64,000 nt of DNA from Candidatus Poribacteria bacterium (GTDB lineage Bacteria; Poribacteria; WGA-4E; WGA-3G). Location of the stretch: the NCBI GenBank assembly GCA_009839745.1, contig VXPE01000045.1, forward strand, positions 1 to 64,000. Direction: 5' to 3'. The position numbers and the translations under genes were made by a program. Shown one piece after another: positions 7,193 through 16,412 of this stretch (position 1 is its first letter; every line of letters starts with the position of its first letter). The notes under the pieces are model-generated. The model saw only the letters and a program-made list of their open reading frames with translations, was not told the origin of the DNA and did no database searches.

Positions 7193-9748
7193 ATGAAATT
7201 TAGGTTTTTTTTCGTATGGAGTATCCTCGGTATGGCGACGCTATTTTTCTCATATAACGGTTTCGCCCAAGATTCGCCGCAATGGCATTTACCCGAAGGT
7301 GCCACGGCGCGCCTCGGCAAAGGATGGCTCTCTGAAATTCGGTATTCACCGGACGGCACACGGCTCGCTGCTGGCGGTTCCCTCGGCGTTTGGATCTACG
7401 ATACCGCAACTGGTGAACCCATCTCGCTGTTTACTGCGGGTGGTTATAATATTGTGGCACTCACATATTCCCCTGATGGCAGCATGATTGCCGGTGGAAG
7501 TTGGGACGGCACTGTCCGCTTATGGGATCCTGAAACCGGTGACGTATTACATTCCCTTGAGGGACATGAAAGAAGCGTCAACACCCTCGTTTTCAGTTCC
7601 GATGGAACGATGCTTGCCAGTGGCAGTAGAGACGACACCATCGGACTATGGAATCTCGAAACAGGCGAACTCTTGAACACACTTGAAGGGCATACAGAAG
7701 GCGTTACCAGCCTCGTTTTCAGTTCCGACGGGAGCATGATCATCAGTGGAAGTCGGGACGATACGATTCGTATATGGGAGGTCGCCACGGGTGAACTCAA
7801 GCAAACACTTGAAGAGCATCGCGATGATGTCGGCAGCATTGCGCTCAGTCCTGATGGAAGCACACTCGCCAGTGGCGATTTGAACGCAATGATCCACCTC
7901 TGGGACGCTGCCACATGGACAGTTAAACAGACCCTTGTTGGACATACATCGCATATCTATGACCTGACCTATAGTCCTGACGGCAGCCTCCTCGCAAGTG
8001 CGGGTGAAGACGATACCGTCCGGTTGTGGGATGCAGACGCAGGGACACACCTCATAACCTTGACCGATCACACCGCTGATGTCTATGCGGTCACTTTTAC
8101 GCCGGATGGGAGTATGCTCACCAGTGGCGCATGGGACGCTTCCATCCGCTCATGGGATCCCGCTACAGGTACACATCTAAAAACGATTACAGGGCACACA
8201 GATGTTGTCGCGAGCGTTACTTTCAGCGCAGATGGCACGACCCTCGCCACACGGAGTTGGGACAAAACCATTCGCTTATGGGATGCTACCACCGGTCAAC
8301 TCCGCCATACACTCATCGGACACCGCGGGGATGTTGATGTTGTTGTGTTCAGCCCCGACGGCCTCACACTCGCCAGCGGCAGCCAAGACGATACCGTCCG
8401 GTTGTGGGATGCAACCACGGGTGAACATATCAGGACGCTCAGGGGGCATTATTCTTACCTCATAAGCCTCGCATTCAGTCCGGATGGCAGTATACTCGCC
8501 AGCGGCAGTGAGGACGATAGCATCCGATTATGGGATGCAACCACAGGCGCGCACATAAGAACCCTATGGGAACACGAAGCAGGCGTGGAAACCTTGTCCT
8601 TCAGTCCGGATGGCAGCAGGCTCGCCAGCGGCAGTCGAGACAATACCATCCGTCTCTGGGATGTCGAAACACATGAGGTCCTCCACACCATCACCGAACA
8701 CGAAGATGATGTCTGGACAGTCGCGTTCAGTCCGGATGGCAGGACCCTCGCCAGTGGCGGGGGCGACACGGTTTCTCTCTGGGATGTTGTCACGGCTGAA
8801 CGTCAGCAAACCTTCGTTAAGCCTATCGATCCTGAGACAATCGTTGAGGATCCGGAAGCATCGGAAGGAGACGCACCCGCAGAGAATCCCGCGAATGCTA
8901 CCAGCATTGTTTTCAGTCCAGATGGTGCCATACTTGTCAGCGGCAGCTATGACGCGACGATCCGTTTGTGGGACATTGGCACAGGGGAACAACTCGAAAC
9001 ACTTGAAGGGCATACATATTCGATCACAAGTGTTGCCGTCAGTCCTGATGGTAGCACAATCGCAAGTGGGAGTTTCGATGGAACGGTTCTCTTGTGGAAA
9101 TTCCCCATGCTGACAGGAGCAGCGGAAGCCCTTGCTGATGTAAACGGGGACGGTGTTGTCAATATTCAAGATGTCGTGTTGATAGCAGCGGAATTCGGAG
9201 CGGCTGGCGGGAAAAGGACTGACCTAAATGATGACGGTTTCGTCAACTTCCAAGATCTCGTTTTGGTGGCAAATGCTTTCGGGAATGTCGCCGGTGCACC
9301 TTCTGCGCACGCCTTGTCAGCTGCACAGGTCGAGCAATGGCTGCGGCTCGCCAAGCGAGAAACCTCACGGTCGCTTGAAACTTCCATGCCCGATCGCTTG
9401 GCATATCAGCGAGGGATTAGGGTACTGGAACAACTGTTGAGAACATTCGCCCCCCAAAGAACTGCGTTGTTTGCCAACTATCCGAATCCATTTAACCCGG
9501 AAACATGGATACCGTATCAGCTCGCAGTGCCTGGGGATGTTAGTATTTCCATCTATGCTGCGAATGGTCAGCTGGTTCGGACGCTGTCATTAGGGCATCA
9601 ACCTATCGGTATCTATGAATCACGGAGCCGTGCGGCGTATTGGGATGGTAGGAATACGTTGGGAGAGTCAGTGGCAAGTGGTGTATATTTCTATACGCTA
9701 ACAGCAGGAGATTTCACGGCTACACGAAGGATGCTAATTCTGAAGTAA
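7193..9748 (+). CDS. Secreted WD40 double propeller with dockerin repeats and C-terminal sorting-type domain
   Basis: The 851-residue protein starts at ATG 7193, with AAGGAG 8 nt upstream. A signal peptide ends at NGFAQD (about residue 26). Fourteen WD40 repeats follow, each with an SPDG..LASGS.DxTIRLWD core, enough for two seven-bladed propellers (residues about 45-640). Between the last two repeats lies a Glu/Pro-rich linker. Two calcium-binding dockerin-type repeats come next: DVNGDGVVNIQDVVLIA and DLNDDGFVNFQDLVLVA, about 642-690. The last 90 residues form a FlgD-like or type IX-like C-terminal domain: ANYPNPFNPETWIPYQL, YWDGRNTLGESVASGVYFYT, then TRRMLILK. It is probably an exported surface or secreted interaction protein. 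A dockerin would bind cohesin partners elsewhere; none is in the window. Confidence 0.92.
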   Translation: MKFRFFFVWSILGMATLFFSYNGFAQDSPQWHLPEGATARLGKGWLSEIRYSPDGTRLAAGGSLGVWIYDTATGEPISLFTAGGYNIVALTYSPDGSMIAGGSWDGTVRLWDPETGDVLHSLEGHERSVNTLVFSSDGTMLASGSRDDTIGLWNLETGELLNTLEGHTEGVTSLVFSSDGSMIISGSRDDTIRIWEVATGELKQTLEEHRDDVGSIALSPDGSTLASGDLNAMIHLWDAATWTVKQTLVGHTSHIYDLTYSPDGSLLASAGEDDTVRLWDADAGTHLITLTDHTADVYAVTFTPDGSMLTSGAWDASIRSWDPATGTHLKTITGHTDVVASVTFSADGTTLATRSWDKTIRLWDATTGQLRHTLIGHRGDVDVVVFSPDGLTLASGSQDDTVRLWDATTGEHIRTLRGHYSYLISLAFSPDGSILASGSEDDSIRLWDATTGAHIRTLWEHEAGVETLSFSPDGSRLASGSRDNTIRLWDVETHEVLHTITEHEDDVWTVAFSPDGRTLASGGGDTVSLWDVVTAERQQTFVKPIDPETIVEDPEASEGDAPAENPANATSIVFSPDGAILVSGSYDATIRLWDIGTGEQLETLEGHTYSITSVAVSPDGSTIASGSFDGTVLLWKFPMLTGAAEALADVNGDGVVNIQDVVLIAAEFGAAGGKRTDLNDDGFVNFQDLVLVANAFGNVAGAPSAHALSAAQVEQWLRLAKRETSRSLETSMPDRLAYQRGIRVLEQLLRTFAPQRTALFANYPNPFNPETWIPYQLAVPGDVSISIYAANGQLVRTLSLGHQPIGIYESRSRAAYWDGRNTLGESVASGVYFYTLTAGDFTATRRMLILK

Positions 9749-9800
9749 AGCTTAAGTGATTAAGTGGACAGATCAACAACAAATAAGGTATAATATTTAC

Positions 9801-9881
9801 ATGGCACAATATGACATTAGCACGAAGTACTTATTGCTTGAACATCCCAAAGCACTCTCTGAGTTTGGGACATTTTATTGA
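9801..9881 (+). pseudogene. Possible N-terminal fragment of an Rpn-like/PD-(D/E)XK nuclease gene
   Basis: This 26-codon frame starts MAQYDISTKYLLLEHPKALS and then stops. The beginning resembles the N-terminus of recombination-promoting-nuclease or DUF4351-type proteins, which are numerous in such genomes, but the match is from memory and short. Its 3' end coincides with the terminator-like hairpin at 9845-9870. It may be no more than chance. Confidence 0.2.
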
Positions 9882-9882
9882 C
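9845..9882 (+). terminator. Terminator-like hairpin after the WD40 gene
   Basis: TCCCAAA (9845-9851) and TTTGGGA (9864-9870) form a stem with a 12-nt loop, followed by CATTTTATT. It is about 100 nt past the WD40 stop and resembles the hairpin after the desaturase gene (11288-11335). Confidence 0.45.
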
Positions 9883-10044
9883 TTGGCGAAGAAAATAGAA
9901 GGGTTTAACTCCTCTGATAAAATAGAGTATTCTTAATTCTGTTCTAATAGCGCATTAACAACTATTGTACCCTGATAAATTCCTGTGTACGAAACAATTT
10001 GAATAGACACAACCTAACCGCTATGCGTAGCAAGGAGAATTATA

Positions 10045-11229
10045 TTGTCAACTGAAACATGCCCTAAAAGTCCTGCCCATACGGAGGACCTTATTCACCC
10101 CCGAGTTGTGCCTTTCATAATGGTTCACCTCACCTGTCTGGCAATTTTCTGGGTGGACGTTCAACCTATCGATTGGATTATATGTGGTGCATTGTATGTT
10201 ATCCGTATGTTCGGTATCACGGCTGGATATCATCGTTATTTTTCGCACCGCTCTTTCAAAACGAGCCGCGGATTCCAATTTTTTCTGGCATTTCTCGGTC
10301 AGAGCTCAGCGCAACGCGGCGCGCTCTGGTGGGCAGCGAAGCATCGCGAACACCATAAGTACTCCGATACAGAGCAAGATATACACTCCCCAGTCCAACA
10401 CGGGTTCTGGTATTCCCACGTGCTGTGGATTTTCTCTAAACCCTCGGAGACCGTAGATTACAATATAATTAAGGATTTTCAGAAATACCCAGAACTGGTT
10501 TGGCTGAATAAATGGGACAGACTGCCGCCCTTTCTATTAGGTGTTCTGGTTTGGGCGATTGCGGGTTGGTCGGGACTCATCGTAGGATTCTTCATAAGCA
10601 CGGTGATCCTTTTTCACGGGACATTTACGATTAATTCCCTTGCACACGTGATAGGTAAACAGCCGTATGTCACGGGGGACCATTCACGCAACAACCTATT
10701 CCTCGCTATCATCACGTTGGGGGAAGGCTGGCATAACAATCATCACCATTTTCCGAGTGCTACACCTCAAGGATTTCATTGGTGGCAAATTGATGTCACG
10801 TACTATATTCTGAAAACCTTGTCCCTCTTTAGAATCGTTTGGGGTCTACGTTTGCCACCCGCACATGTCGTTGAAGGTAAGCGTAGATTATCTCTAACCA
10901 CCATCGAAAATGCTGCGCACCAACTCGCTGCGAGCGTTTCGATTGAACACATCGGTAAAACGGTTTTGCAAGCGTGGGCACATACGCCAAAGTTAGAAGA
11001 ACTCCGTAAACGCGCTCGCATCAGCCAATCGGAGGTAGAAGCGTTCCTCAAAGAGATGAAAATCCTTGAGTTGCCGCCCATTGCAAACCTGAAACACCGA
11101 GCACAAAATATGTTTGCGCATATCCCATCGCTAAACCCGATTGTTGAACGAGCAAACCAGATTCTCGTTCAGGCAGTTTCGGTATGGTTAGTCCAGAACC
11201 ATCCTTACGACGCAGAGATTGCGGTGTAG
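10045..11229 (+). CDS. Acyl-CoA/fatty acid delta-9-type desaturase
   Basis: The 394-residue membrane enzyme introduces a double bond into acyl chains using a di-iron centre, O2 and electrons from a ferredoxin or cytochrome b5. All three histidine boxes are present: HRYFSH (about residue 65), HREHHKYSD (about 109) and GEGWHNNHHHFPSA (about 231). The TAGYHRYFSH and WWQIDVTYY contexts match bacterial stearoyl-CoA desaturases. Hydrophobic pairs flank the boxes. The start is TTG at 10045, with AAGGAG 8 nt upstream. The last 100 residues form a helical extension beyond the usual core of about 300 residues, rich in Ala, Glu and Lys. It has its own terminator and appears monocistronic. A role in adjusting membrane fluidity is inferred. 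Confidence 0.92.
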   Translation: MSTETCPKSPAHTEDLIHPRVVPFIMVHLTCLAIFWVDVQPIDWIICGALYVIRMFGITAGYHRYFSHRSFKTSRGFQFFLAFLGQSSAQRGALWWAAKHREHHKYSDTEQDIHSPVQHGFWYSHVLWIFSKPSETVDYNIIKDFQKYPELVWLNKWDRLPPFLLGVLVWAIAGWSGLIVGFFISTVILFHGTFTINSLAHVIGKQPYVTGDHSRNNLFLAIITLGEGWHNNHHHFPSATPQGFHWWQIDVTYYILKTLSLFRIVWGLRLPPAHVVEGKRRLSLTTIENAAHQLAASVSIEHIGKTVLQAWAHTPKLEELRKRARISQSEVEAFLKEMKILELPPIANLKHRAQNMFAHIPSLNPIVERANQILVQAVSVWLVQNHPYDAEIAV

Positions 11230-11287
11230 CAAACGTTGATATAGGTTGGGTTGAACGAAAAGTGAATCCAACGCTGCACTCTCTATT

Positions 11288-11335
11288 GCCCCAAATCCAA
11301 GGGTTCTACTTTGGGTTTGGGGCATTTTGTTATTA
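11288..11335 (+). terminator. Rho-independent terminator after the desaturase gene
   Basis: GCCCCAAATCCAA pairs with TTTGGGTTTGGGGC (stem about 13 bp, one or two mismatches, short loop) and is followed by ATTTTGTTATT. It lies about 60 nt past the desaturase stop. The remainder of 11230-11570 shows no gene. Confidence 0.7.
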
Positions 11336-11570
11336 GTGTTGACGCTTCTGGTAAATTATGATATTCTTAATTTGAACATGCATTGATCTTAAGCATTCAG
11401 GCAGCACTCGCAAAGGTTGATCGCATTTGACCCATTTCGTGCTATCCGAGATAAAATTTGCCCGATTTTGTGCAGTTACCTCTGAACATAGCACAAAGAA
11501 CCTAACCCGTGTGGTATTGCCCGCACTGGCATGGGATTTGCTACAAAACGATAACGAAAGGAGTTACCGA

Positions 11571-12482
11571 ATGGAAACCAAACAGAAATATCGTGTTGTA
11601 CCCCCTGGATTCACAGCAGAACAGTGGGAAACCTTTAACGAAGACGGTATCATTTTTATTGAGGACGCAATCTCCGATGGGGATATCCAAGCCTATATTG
11701 ACGCGATAGATCGCGTCGCCGCTACCAGCCCAAAATATACGCCAGGTGGCCATCTTCACATAGAGAACATCGTCGAACGTGATCCCGTGTTTACAGATCT
11801 GATTGATAATGAACGGCATGTCGGTTATGCGTACGACTTATTCGGGGAACTCCTCAAACTCCATCAGAGCCAATTTTTCTTGCGTCCGCCCGGCGGTAAA
11901 CAGTACAACCAGTGGCACCCGGACGGTGCCCGTGCCCTTCCCTACGGGGTGTTTTCACCGAAACTGCCGTTGCAAATCAAAATCGGGTACTGGTTGACCG
12001 ATCTGCCGAGAGAGAAGATGGGGAACCTCGTCGTGTTACCGGGGAGTCATCGTCAGCAATATATGGACGGCTACGATACCCACAAAAGTATACCGGGGGA
12101 AAAGGTCGTCTGTCCCCGTAAAGGCACAATGACGGTGATGCATTCCAGCATCTGGCATCGGGTTGAACCGAATGAGAGCGAGGTCGTGCGCTACAATATC
12201 TTTGTTGCTTATTGCCCGTCTTGGCTTACCCCAGCGGATCGCTTCCATTCCTCGCCCGAATGGTTGGAGACGCTGAACCGTGAACAACGTATCATCATGC
12301 GAAGTTATAGCCATGCGTATCATAACGCTAAACCGCCTGCGTCTGAATTCCCGCTTTTCCTTGAACGTGAAACTGGGACCGAGGCGGATGTAGGTGCATA
12401 TCAGAATCACGTCCAATTACACCGTCGCAAACGCCAGACCATGCCCGAGCGGTTTTTTAATTATTCGCAAGGCGTTAAATAA
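11571..12482 (+). CDS. Phytanoyl-CoA dioxygenase (PhyH) family oxygenase
   Basis: The 303-residue protein starts at ATG 11571, with AAGGAG 9 nt upstream; a longer frame upstream lacks support. PhyH enzymes are Fe(II)/2-oxoglutarate-dependent oxygenases with a double-stranded beta-helix. The facial triad is visible as HPDG (WHPDGARALPYG, about residue 118) and the distal His in SIWHRVEPNE (about 199), followed by the Arg that binds 2-oxoglutarate (EVVRYNIFVAY). The N-terminal FTAEQWETFNEDGIIFIEDA is the usual substrate-lid start. Substrate is unknown, as for most of this large bacterial family. A second, divergent member is at 41865-42581. Confidence 0.9.
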   Translation: METKQKYRVVPPGFTAEQWETFNEDGIIFIEDAISDGDIQAYIDAIDRVAATSPKYTPGGHLHIENIVERDPVFTDLIDNERHVGYAYDLFGELLKLHQSQFFLRPPGGKQYNQWHPDGARALPYGVFSPKLPLQIKIGYWLTDLPREKMGNLVVLPGSHRQQYMDGYDTHKSIPGEKVVCPRKGTMTVMHSSIWHRVEPNESEVVRYNIFVAYCPSWLTPADRFHSSPEWLETLNREQRIIMRSYSHAYHNAKPPASEFPLFLERETGTEADVGAYQNHVQLHRRKRQTMPERFFNYSQGVK

Positions 12483-12637
12483 GTTTATTCGTTTGTTGCG
12501 TGTTTTTCCACATATCCGCCTGCGCCGTTGTTGCAGGCTACTGTCTGTAGCTAACTCTCTTAGGACGCAGACATGAGCCCGTAATGAAATGGAGGGCGGA
12601 TCTACGGAAGGGAATGTGAAAGTTCCAAACCTACTCG

Positions 12638-12651
12638 ACCGAACCGCAAGG
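12638..12651 (+). repeat. Ribosome-binding repeat ACCGAACCGCAAGG before the permease gene
   Basis: The 14-mer, whose AAGG end serves as the Shine-Dalgarno, is found 12 nt before the ATG at 12664. The same sequence precedes ATG 14026 (14000-14013). It precedes the minus-strand ATG 16412 twice (16425-16462) and recurs near 16555-16570. A longer shared upstream segment (CTACGG-AAGG...CCAA-CCTA) is common to the first two sites. Confidence 0.6.
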
Positions 12652-12663
12652 TAAAATAAAAAG

Positions 12664-13794
12664 ATGAAGACACTCTTTCTCAAGGACATGCGGTATCGCC
12701 AAGCGAGAGTTATCCTCACAACACTCGGTATCACTGTCCTCATTTCATTGATACTGCTGTTAGGCGGCATTATGAACGGTATGCGCATTCAAGCGCGACA
12801 ATACGTCGAATCCACTGGGGCGGATGTCTGGATCTCCGCTGAAGGCTCCGGCGGCGCATTTATTGGGTTTTCTATGGTCGTTGAGGAATACATGGCATTT
12901 CTGAACTCAGGTCCCGGCTTAGTGCCAGATTCTGCCTCTCCGTTGGTTTTCGCGCAAGCGCGTCCGAGCGTCCGCGGCAAATCCACCAAGGCGATCGTCG
13001 TCGGCTATAAGTTGGGACAACTCGGGGGTCCTAAAAGTGCTATTGAAGGGAGAATGTTCACCCGGAGCAATTTTGAAGACTATAGACCTGAAGACCCAAT
13101 CCCCTACGAAGTAGTCGTTGACGAGAAAATGGGACTGGAAATCGGAGAACAGATCACCCTCAGCAACGAAAAAGTCCGTGTTGTCGGAAAGGCGAAAAGC
13201 CTCATGTTTGTTTTAGATACGCCGCTACTCTTTATGGATGTCCGCATTGCTCAGAAACTTCTCCTCGGCAATACACCGCATGTCAACATGATGATCGCGA
13301 AAACAAACAAGAGTGAACACCCCGCACAGATCGCCGCCGATTTAGATGCCTTAGAAACCATTGAAGTACGCACCTTAAAACAGACGCTTAGGGATATTAT
13401 CGCATACTACGTTGATGAACCGATGAAGGCTGTGCAATTCCTACGGGTGATGTTATGGTTAGCGGCAGGTATCCTCGTCGGGATGATTACTTACGTGACG
13501 ATGCTCGAAAAGACCCAAGAGATCGGGGTACTAAAGGCGATCGGCGGCTCAAACGGTTATGTGATGGGTCTGCTACTCAAACAGGTTGTCCTAATCTCGA
13601 CTGTCGGCGTGCTACTTGGACTTACTTTGTCGTATGTGTTCGCGGCAGCAGCACCGATTTTCGTCGCGATTCACTTCGTGGAATCCATCATCGTTGCGTG
13701 CATCAGTTTCATCGTGTGTTGCGGTAGCGGGTATCTGGCAGCACGGAAAGCGATCGCAGTCGATCCGATGATTGCATTCCGCGGTGAGATTTAA
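12664..13794 (+). CDS. ABC transporter permease, FtsX/MacB type
   Basis: The 376-residue protein has an N-terminal helix (about 15-38: VILTTLGITVLISLILLLGG), a periplasmic MacB-PCD-like domain (about 45-255, including ESTGADVWI and VVDEKMGLEIGEQITL) and three C-terminal helices of the FtsX domain. TQEIGVLKAIGGSNGYV is the cytoplasmic coupling motif between helices 2 and 3. This topology is that of MacB/LolC-type permeases, which move lipoproteins, peptides or drugs across or out of the membrane by mechanotransmission. It pairs with the ATPase at 14026, 231 bp downstream, and an outer-membrane-type protein follows. The cargo is unknown. A repeat-borne ribosome-binding site precedes the ATG. 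Confidence 0.88.
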   Translation: MKTLFLKDMRYRQARVILTTLGITVLISLILLLGGIMNGMRIQARQYVESTGADVWISAEGSGGAFIGFSMVVEEYMAFLNSGPGLVPDSASPLVFAQARPSVRGKSTKAIVVGYKLGQLGGPKSAIEGRMFTRSNFEDYRPEDPIPYEVVVDEKMGLEIGEQITLSNEKVRVVGKAKSLMFVLDTPLLFMDVRIAQKLLLGNTPHVNMMIAKTNKSEHPAQIAADLDALETIEVRTLKQTLRDIIAYYVDEPMKAVQFLRVMLWLAAGILVGMITYVTMLEKTQEIGVLKAIGGSNGYVMGLLLKQVVLISTVGVLLGLTLSYVFAAAAPIFVAIHFVESIIVACISFIVCCGSGYLAARKAIAVDPMIAFRGEI

Positions 13795-13843
13795 CCCATT
13801 AGTACTCATCAAATCGTCTTATCCCAAAAAACAAAGCCTGCAA

Positions 13844-13927
13844 CAATACGCAGAAATACGCAGAAATGCCCAAGCAAAGACTCCAAGCAATACGCAGAAA
13901 TACGCAGAAACGCCCAAGCAAAAACCC
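13844..13927. repeat. Two tandem 40-bp repeat units between permease and ATPase genes
   Basis: Units 13844-13883 and 13888-13927 read CAATACGCAGAAATACGCAG, then AAA-GCCCAAGCAAA. A related sequence (CGCAGAAACACCCAAGCAAA) is found at 25723-25742 upstream of the phosphate-transport locus. No gene is seen in 13795-14025 apart from these and the ribosome-binding repeat at 14000-14013. Confidence 0.6.
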
Positions 13928-14025
13928 CAAGAAAAAACACCCCAAGCCAAACAAGCAGGCGAATCTACGGGAAGGCATTTGAAACTACCAACCTATCTGA
14001 CCGAACCGCAAGGAAAATTAGAAAA

Positions 14026-14700
14026 ATGGCAGCAATCATAGAAGGAACAGGCTTAACGAAACGCTTTGGCACAGGCGACGCAACTGTTGTTGCAGTCGAC
14101 GCCGTCGATATCCGAATTGAAGCGGGTGAACTGCTGATGCTGATGGGAGATAGCGGTTGCGGAAAGACAACGCTCATCAGTCTCCTCGGCTGTATTTTAA
14201 CGCCGGATGCCGGGGAACTTCACATCGATGGCGAACCGATTCACTCTGACGTGCAAGACTTGAGCGTCATTCGCCGTGAAAAGATCGGATTCGTCTTCCA
14301 GCTGTTCCATCTGCTGCCCTATCTCACCGCACTGGAAAACGTAATGGTCGCGATGGATCTCGCCCGAACAAAGACGGGTGAGGCGGAAAGCCGTGCGATA
14401 GAGTTACTGACACACGTCGGATTGAGCGATCGATTTCATCATCGTCCCGCCCAGCTCTCCGGTGGCGAAAAACAACGCGTCTCTTTTGCGCGTGCCCTCG
14501 CCAACCGTCCGAAAATTATCTTCGCCGATGAACCTACTGCCAACCTCGACAGTCGCCAGAGCGATAATCTGATGAACCTTATTCAAGAACTGCGTCAAGA
14601 ACACCAAACCACTATCGCCATTGTGACGCATCACGAAGGACTCAAAGAGAACGCCGATCGTGTTATCCAGATGAAAGATGGAAGGATTCTCACCACGTGA
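14026..14700 (+). CDS. ABC transporter ATP-binding protein, LolD/MacB type
   Basis: The 224-residue ATPase has all consensus motifs: Walker [10 protein letters not shown] (about 42-50), Q-loop [12 protein letters not shown], signature LSGGEKQR (about 144), Walker [15 protein letters not shown] and switch His in VTHHEGL. Length and the [12 protein letters not shown] segment after the Q-loop are typical of LolD/FtsE/MacB ATPases. It would power the FtsX-type permease at 12664. Its stop overlaps the GTG start of the next gene (GTGA), so the two are translationally coupled. Confidence 0.92.
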   Translation: MAAIIEGTGLTKRFGTGDATVVAVDAVDIRIEAGELLMLMGDSGCGKTTLISLLGCILTPDAGELHIDGEPIHSDVQDLSVIRREKIGFVFQLFHLLPYLTALENVMVAMDLARTKTGEAESRAIELLTHVGLSDRFHHRPAQLSGGEKQRVSFARALANRPKIIFADEPTANLDSRQSDNLMNLIQELRQEHQTTIAIVTHHEGLKENADRVIQMKDGRILTT

Positions 14701-16106
14701 ACATCAATAACGTTTTTTTTCCTTTCAGAATAGGCATTATCGCCTGGATATTCGGAATTTTAACTTTCCTGCTCATCCTACCGACTTCTCCTCTCGCCGA
14801 AGAAGATCAAGCCTTAACCCAACTGGAGCACCCTGACTTCCTAACGAGTGGATTATACGGTGGAGGACTCACCTTCATTAACGGCGATGCTTACGTCCGC
14901 CTCCAACTTCAGCCGGATATACCGCTCGGAAAAATAGGTATCGGATTAGACTTAATCCTGCTTTACAACCCTTACGCAGAAGGAGATGATCCCCAAATCC
15001 TGGCTGAAGACGGTGAAGCGTGGGACAGTCCAAGCACTTGGTTAAGACTCGTCCGTTATGTGCGTTACGGTCGGCCTTACGATCCTTTCTATGTCCGATT
15101 CGGGGAGTTGGATTACCTAACCATCGGACACGGTTCAATCATGTCGGGTTATTCTAATTACGATCGGCGCGGGTTACGTCTGAACCTCAGAAATTCCGAA
15201 AACCGTTATGGCATCGAAACGATGATGAATGACATCGGTAATCCTACCATTTTCGGAGGACGCGGATTTTACCGTCCGTTTCAACGGGAAGAAAATAACA
15301 ACTTACTCACCCGGTTTGAACTCGGTGCGACCTATCTCACAGACATTAACCCGAATTTACAAGAAGTAGGGGAAGATCCGTTGAGTGCGGTCGGGGTTGA
15401 TGTCGGATTTCCAATTTTTGAGACGAGCGCGTTTCGGCTCGATCTCTATGACGATCTCGCTTTTCTGAATACACTCCCCGAAGAAAACACACCAACAGAA
15501 ATCACGCTTACAACAGAAAATCAAGTAACAACGAATCTCGCCTGGGGAAACGCCGTCGGTGTTGGATTTTCTTTTACCCAAACCCTTTTCAAAATAGAGT
15601 ATCGCACGTTTGGAGATGGTTATATCCCTTCTGTGTTCGATTATACGTATGAATCCGCGAAATCGTTATCCCCGGAACCCGACATGCCCCAGTTTTTGGG
15701 ATTAGCGGTAAACACAGAACCGAGACGCGGTTTTTTCTCACAACTTATCTGGCATCCACTGCCACAAATTCATTTCATGGGGACCTTCGAGGATTATACG
15801 AACAGCGAACCTAAACTCTATATGGCGGTGTCAGAGTCGGGGTTAGTGCCCCGTTTTTCGCTGCGGGCCTTCTACACTAAACGGGATATTGGCGAGGGTG
15901 GGGAGACGCACTTCTTTGGGGATCTGTTCGATTTAGATGAAAAATCGGCGTTCAGTGTGGAGGTCCGTTATGAAGTCTTTCCGCCGGTTATGACGATTGT
16001 CACCCGTGAATACACGTTCCGGCGCGTTGAAACGGCAGCAGGGGACTCCCAATTCGAGCCGATTCACAAAACGTCGTTCATGGTAGGCGTTAGTACGGAC
16101 TTTTAA
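14697..16106 (+). CDS. Putative outer-membrane beta-barrel protein
   Basis: The 469-residue product starts at a GTG overlapping the ATPase stop. A signal peptide of about 36 residues ends near TSPLAEED. The remainder lacks long hydrophobic helices and alternates aromatic/hydrophobic and polar residues with many Tyr, Phe and Gly. Examples are YGGGLTFINGDAYVRLQLQP, IPLGKIGIGLDLILLY and NLAWGNAVGVGFSFTQTLFK. It ends in alternating strands (KTSFMVGVSTDF) with terminal Phe, as in barrel proteins. I recognise no named family. Coupling to an ABC exporter pair suggests they act together in export to, or maintenance of, the outer membrane. That is inferred from position only. Confidence 0.7.
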   Translation: MNINNVFFPFRIGIIAWIFGILTFLLILPTSPLAEEDQALTQLEHPDFLTSGLYGGGLTFINGDAYVRLQLQPDIPLGKIGIGLDLILLYNPYAEGDDPQILAEDGEAWDSPSTWLRLVRYVRYGRPYDPFYVRFGELDYLTIGHGSIMSGYSNYDRRGLRLNLRNSENRYGIETMMNDIGNPTIFGGRGFYRPFQREENNNLLTRFELGATYLTDINPNLQEVGEDPLSAVGVDVGFPIFETSAFRLDLYDDLAFLNTLPEENTPTEITLTTENQVTTNLAWGNAVGVGFSFTQTLFKIEYRTFGDGYIPSVFDYTYESAKSLSPEPDMPQFLGLAVNTEPRRGFFSQLIWHPLPQIHFMGTFEDYTNSEPKLYMAVSESGLVPRFSLRAFYTKRDIGEGGETHFFGDLFDLDEKSAFSVEVRYEVFPPVMTIVTREYTFRRVETAAGDSQFEPIHKTSFMVGVSTDF

Positions 16107-16412
16107 CTATACCTCGACTTTGATCTCTTCGTCTTCGACAACTACCGGATAGGTCCTGATGCGGAGGCGTGGGTCGGTTTGGCATTCGCCGGTTTTGGTA
16201 TCATAGGCATAACCGTGGACCGGACACACAGCGATACCGTTTCGGATTCTACCTCTGCCGAGGGAACCCATGGCATGCGGGCAGGTGTTGTCCACAGCAC
16301 AGAATTCGCCACCTTCGTTGAAAATGGCGACCCGTCTGCCGTTGACGGTGAACGCTTTGCCGCGTCCTTCTCGGATCGCTGACGTTTTTGTAACCGTTAT
16401 ATAATCTGACAT
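16107..16412 (-). CDS. Rieske-type [2Fe-2S] ferredoxin
   Basis: This 101-residue protein carries the Rieske cluster motif: NTCPHAMGSLGRG (first Cys and His) and AVCPVHGYAYD (second Cys and His). It also has the N-terminal GKAFTVNGRRVAIFNEGGEF strand region. It resembles the small soluble subunits of nitrite reductase or aromatic dioxygenase systems and probably passes electrons to an oxygenase or reductase. The ATG is preceded by the AAGG-ended repeat, tandemly doubled. It is convergent with the barrel gene, end to end. It is the last gene of a minus-strand run that includes MoxR and MocA genes, so a link to a molybdoenzyme is possible. Confidence 0.92.
   Translation of the reverse strand: MSDYITVTKTSAIREGRGKAFTVNGRRVAIFNEGGEFCAVDNTCPHAMGSLGRGRIRNGIAVCPVHGYAYDTKTGECQTDPRLRIRTYPVVVEDEEIKVEV

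Noticed and set aside
7444-9169. Long open frames on the minus strand within the WD40 gene.
   Set aside because: They are antisense shadows produced by the regular repeat structure and codon bias of the WD40 repeats.
13838-13930. A CRISPR array, because of short regular repeats.
   Set aside because: There are only two units with a period of about 44 bp, no unique spacers of regular length and no cas genes in the window.
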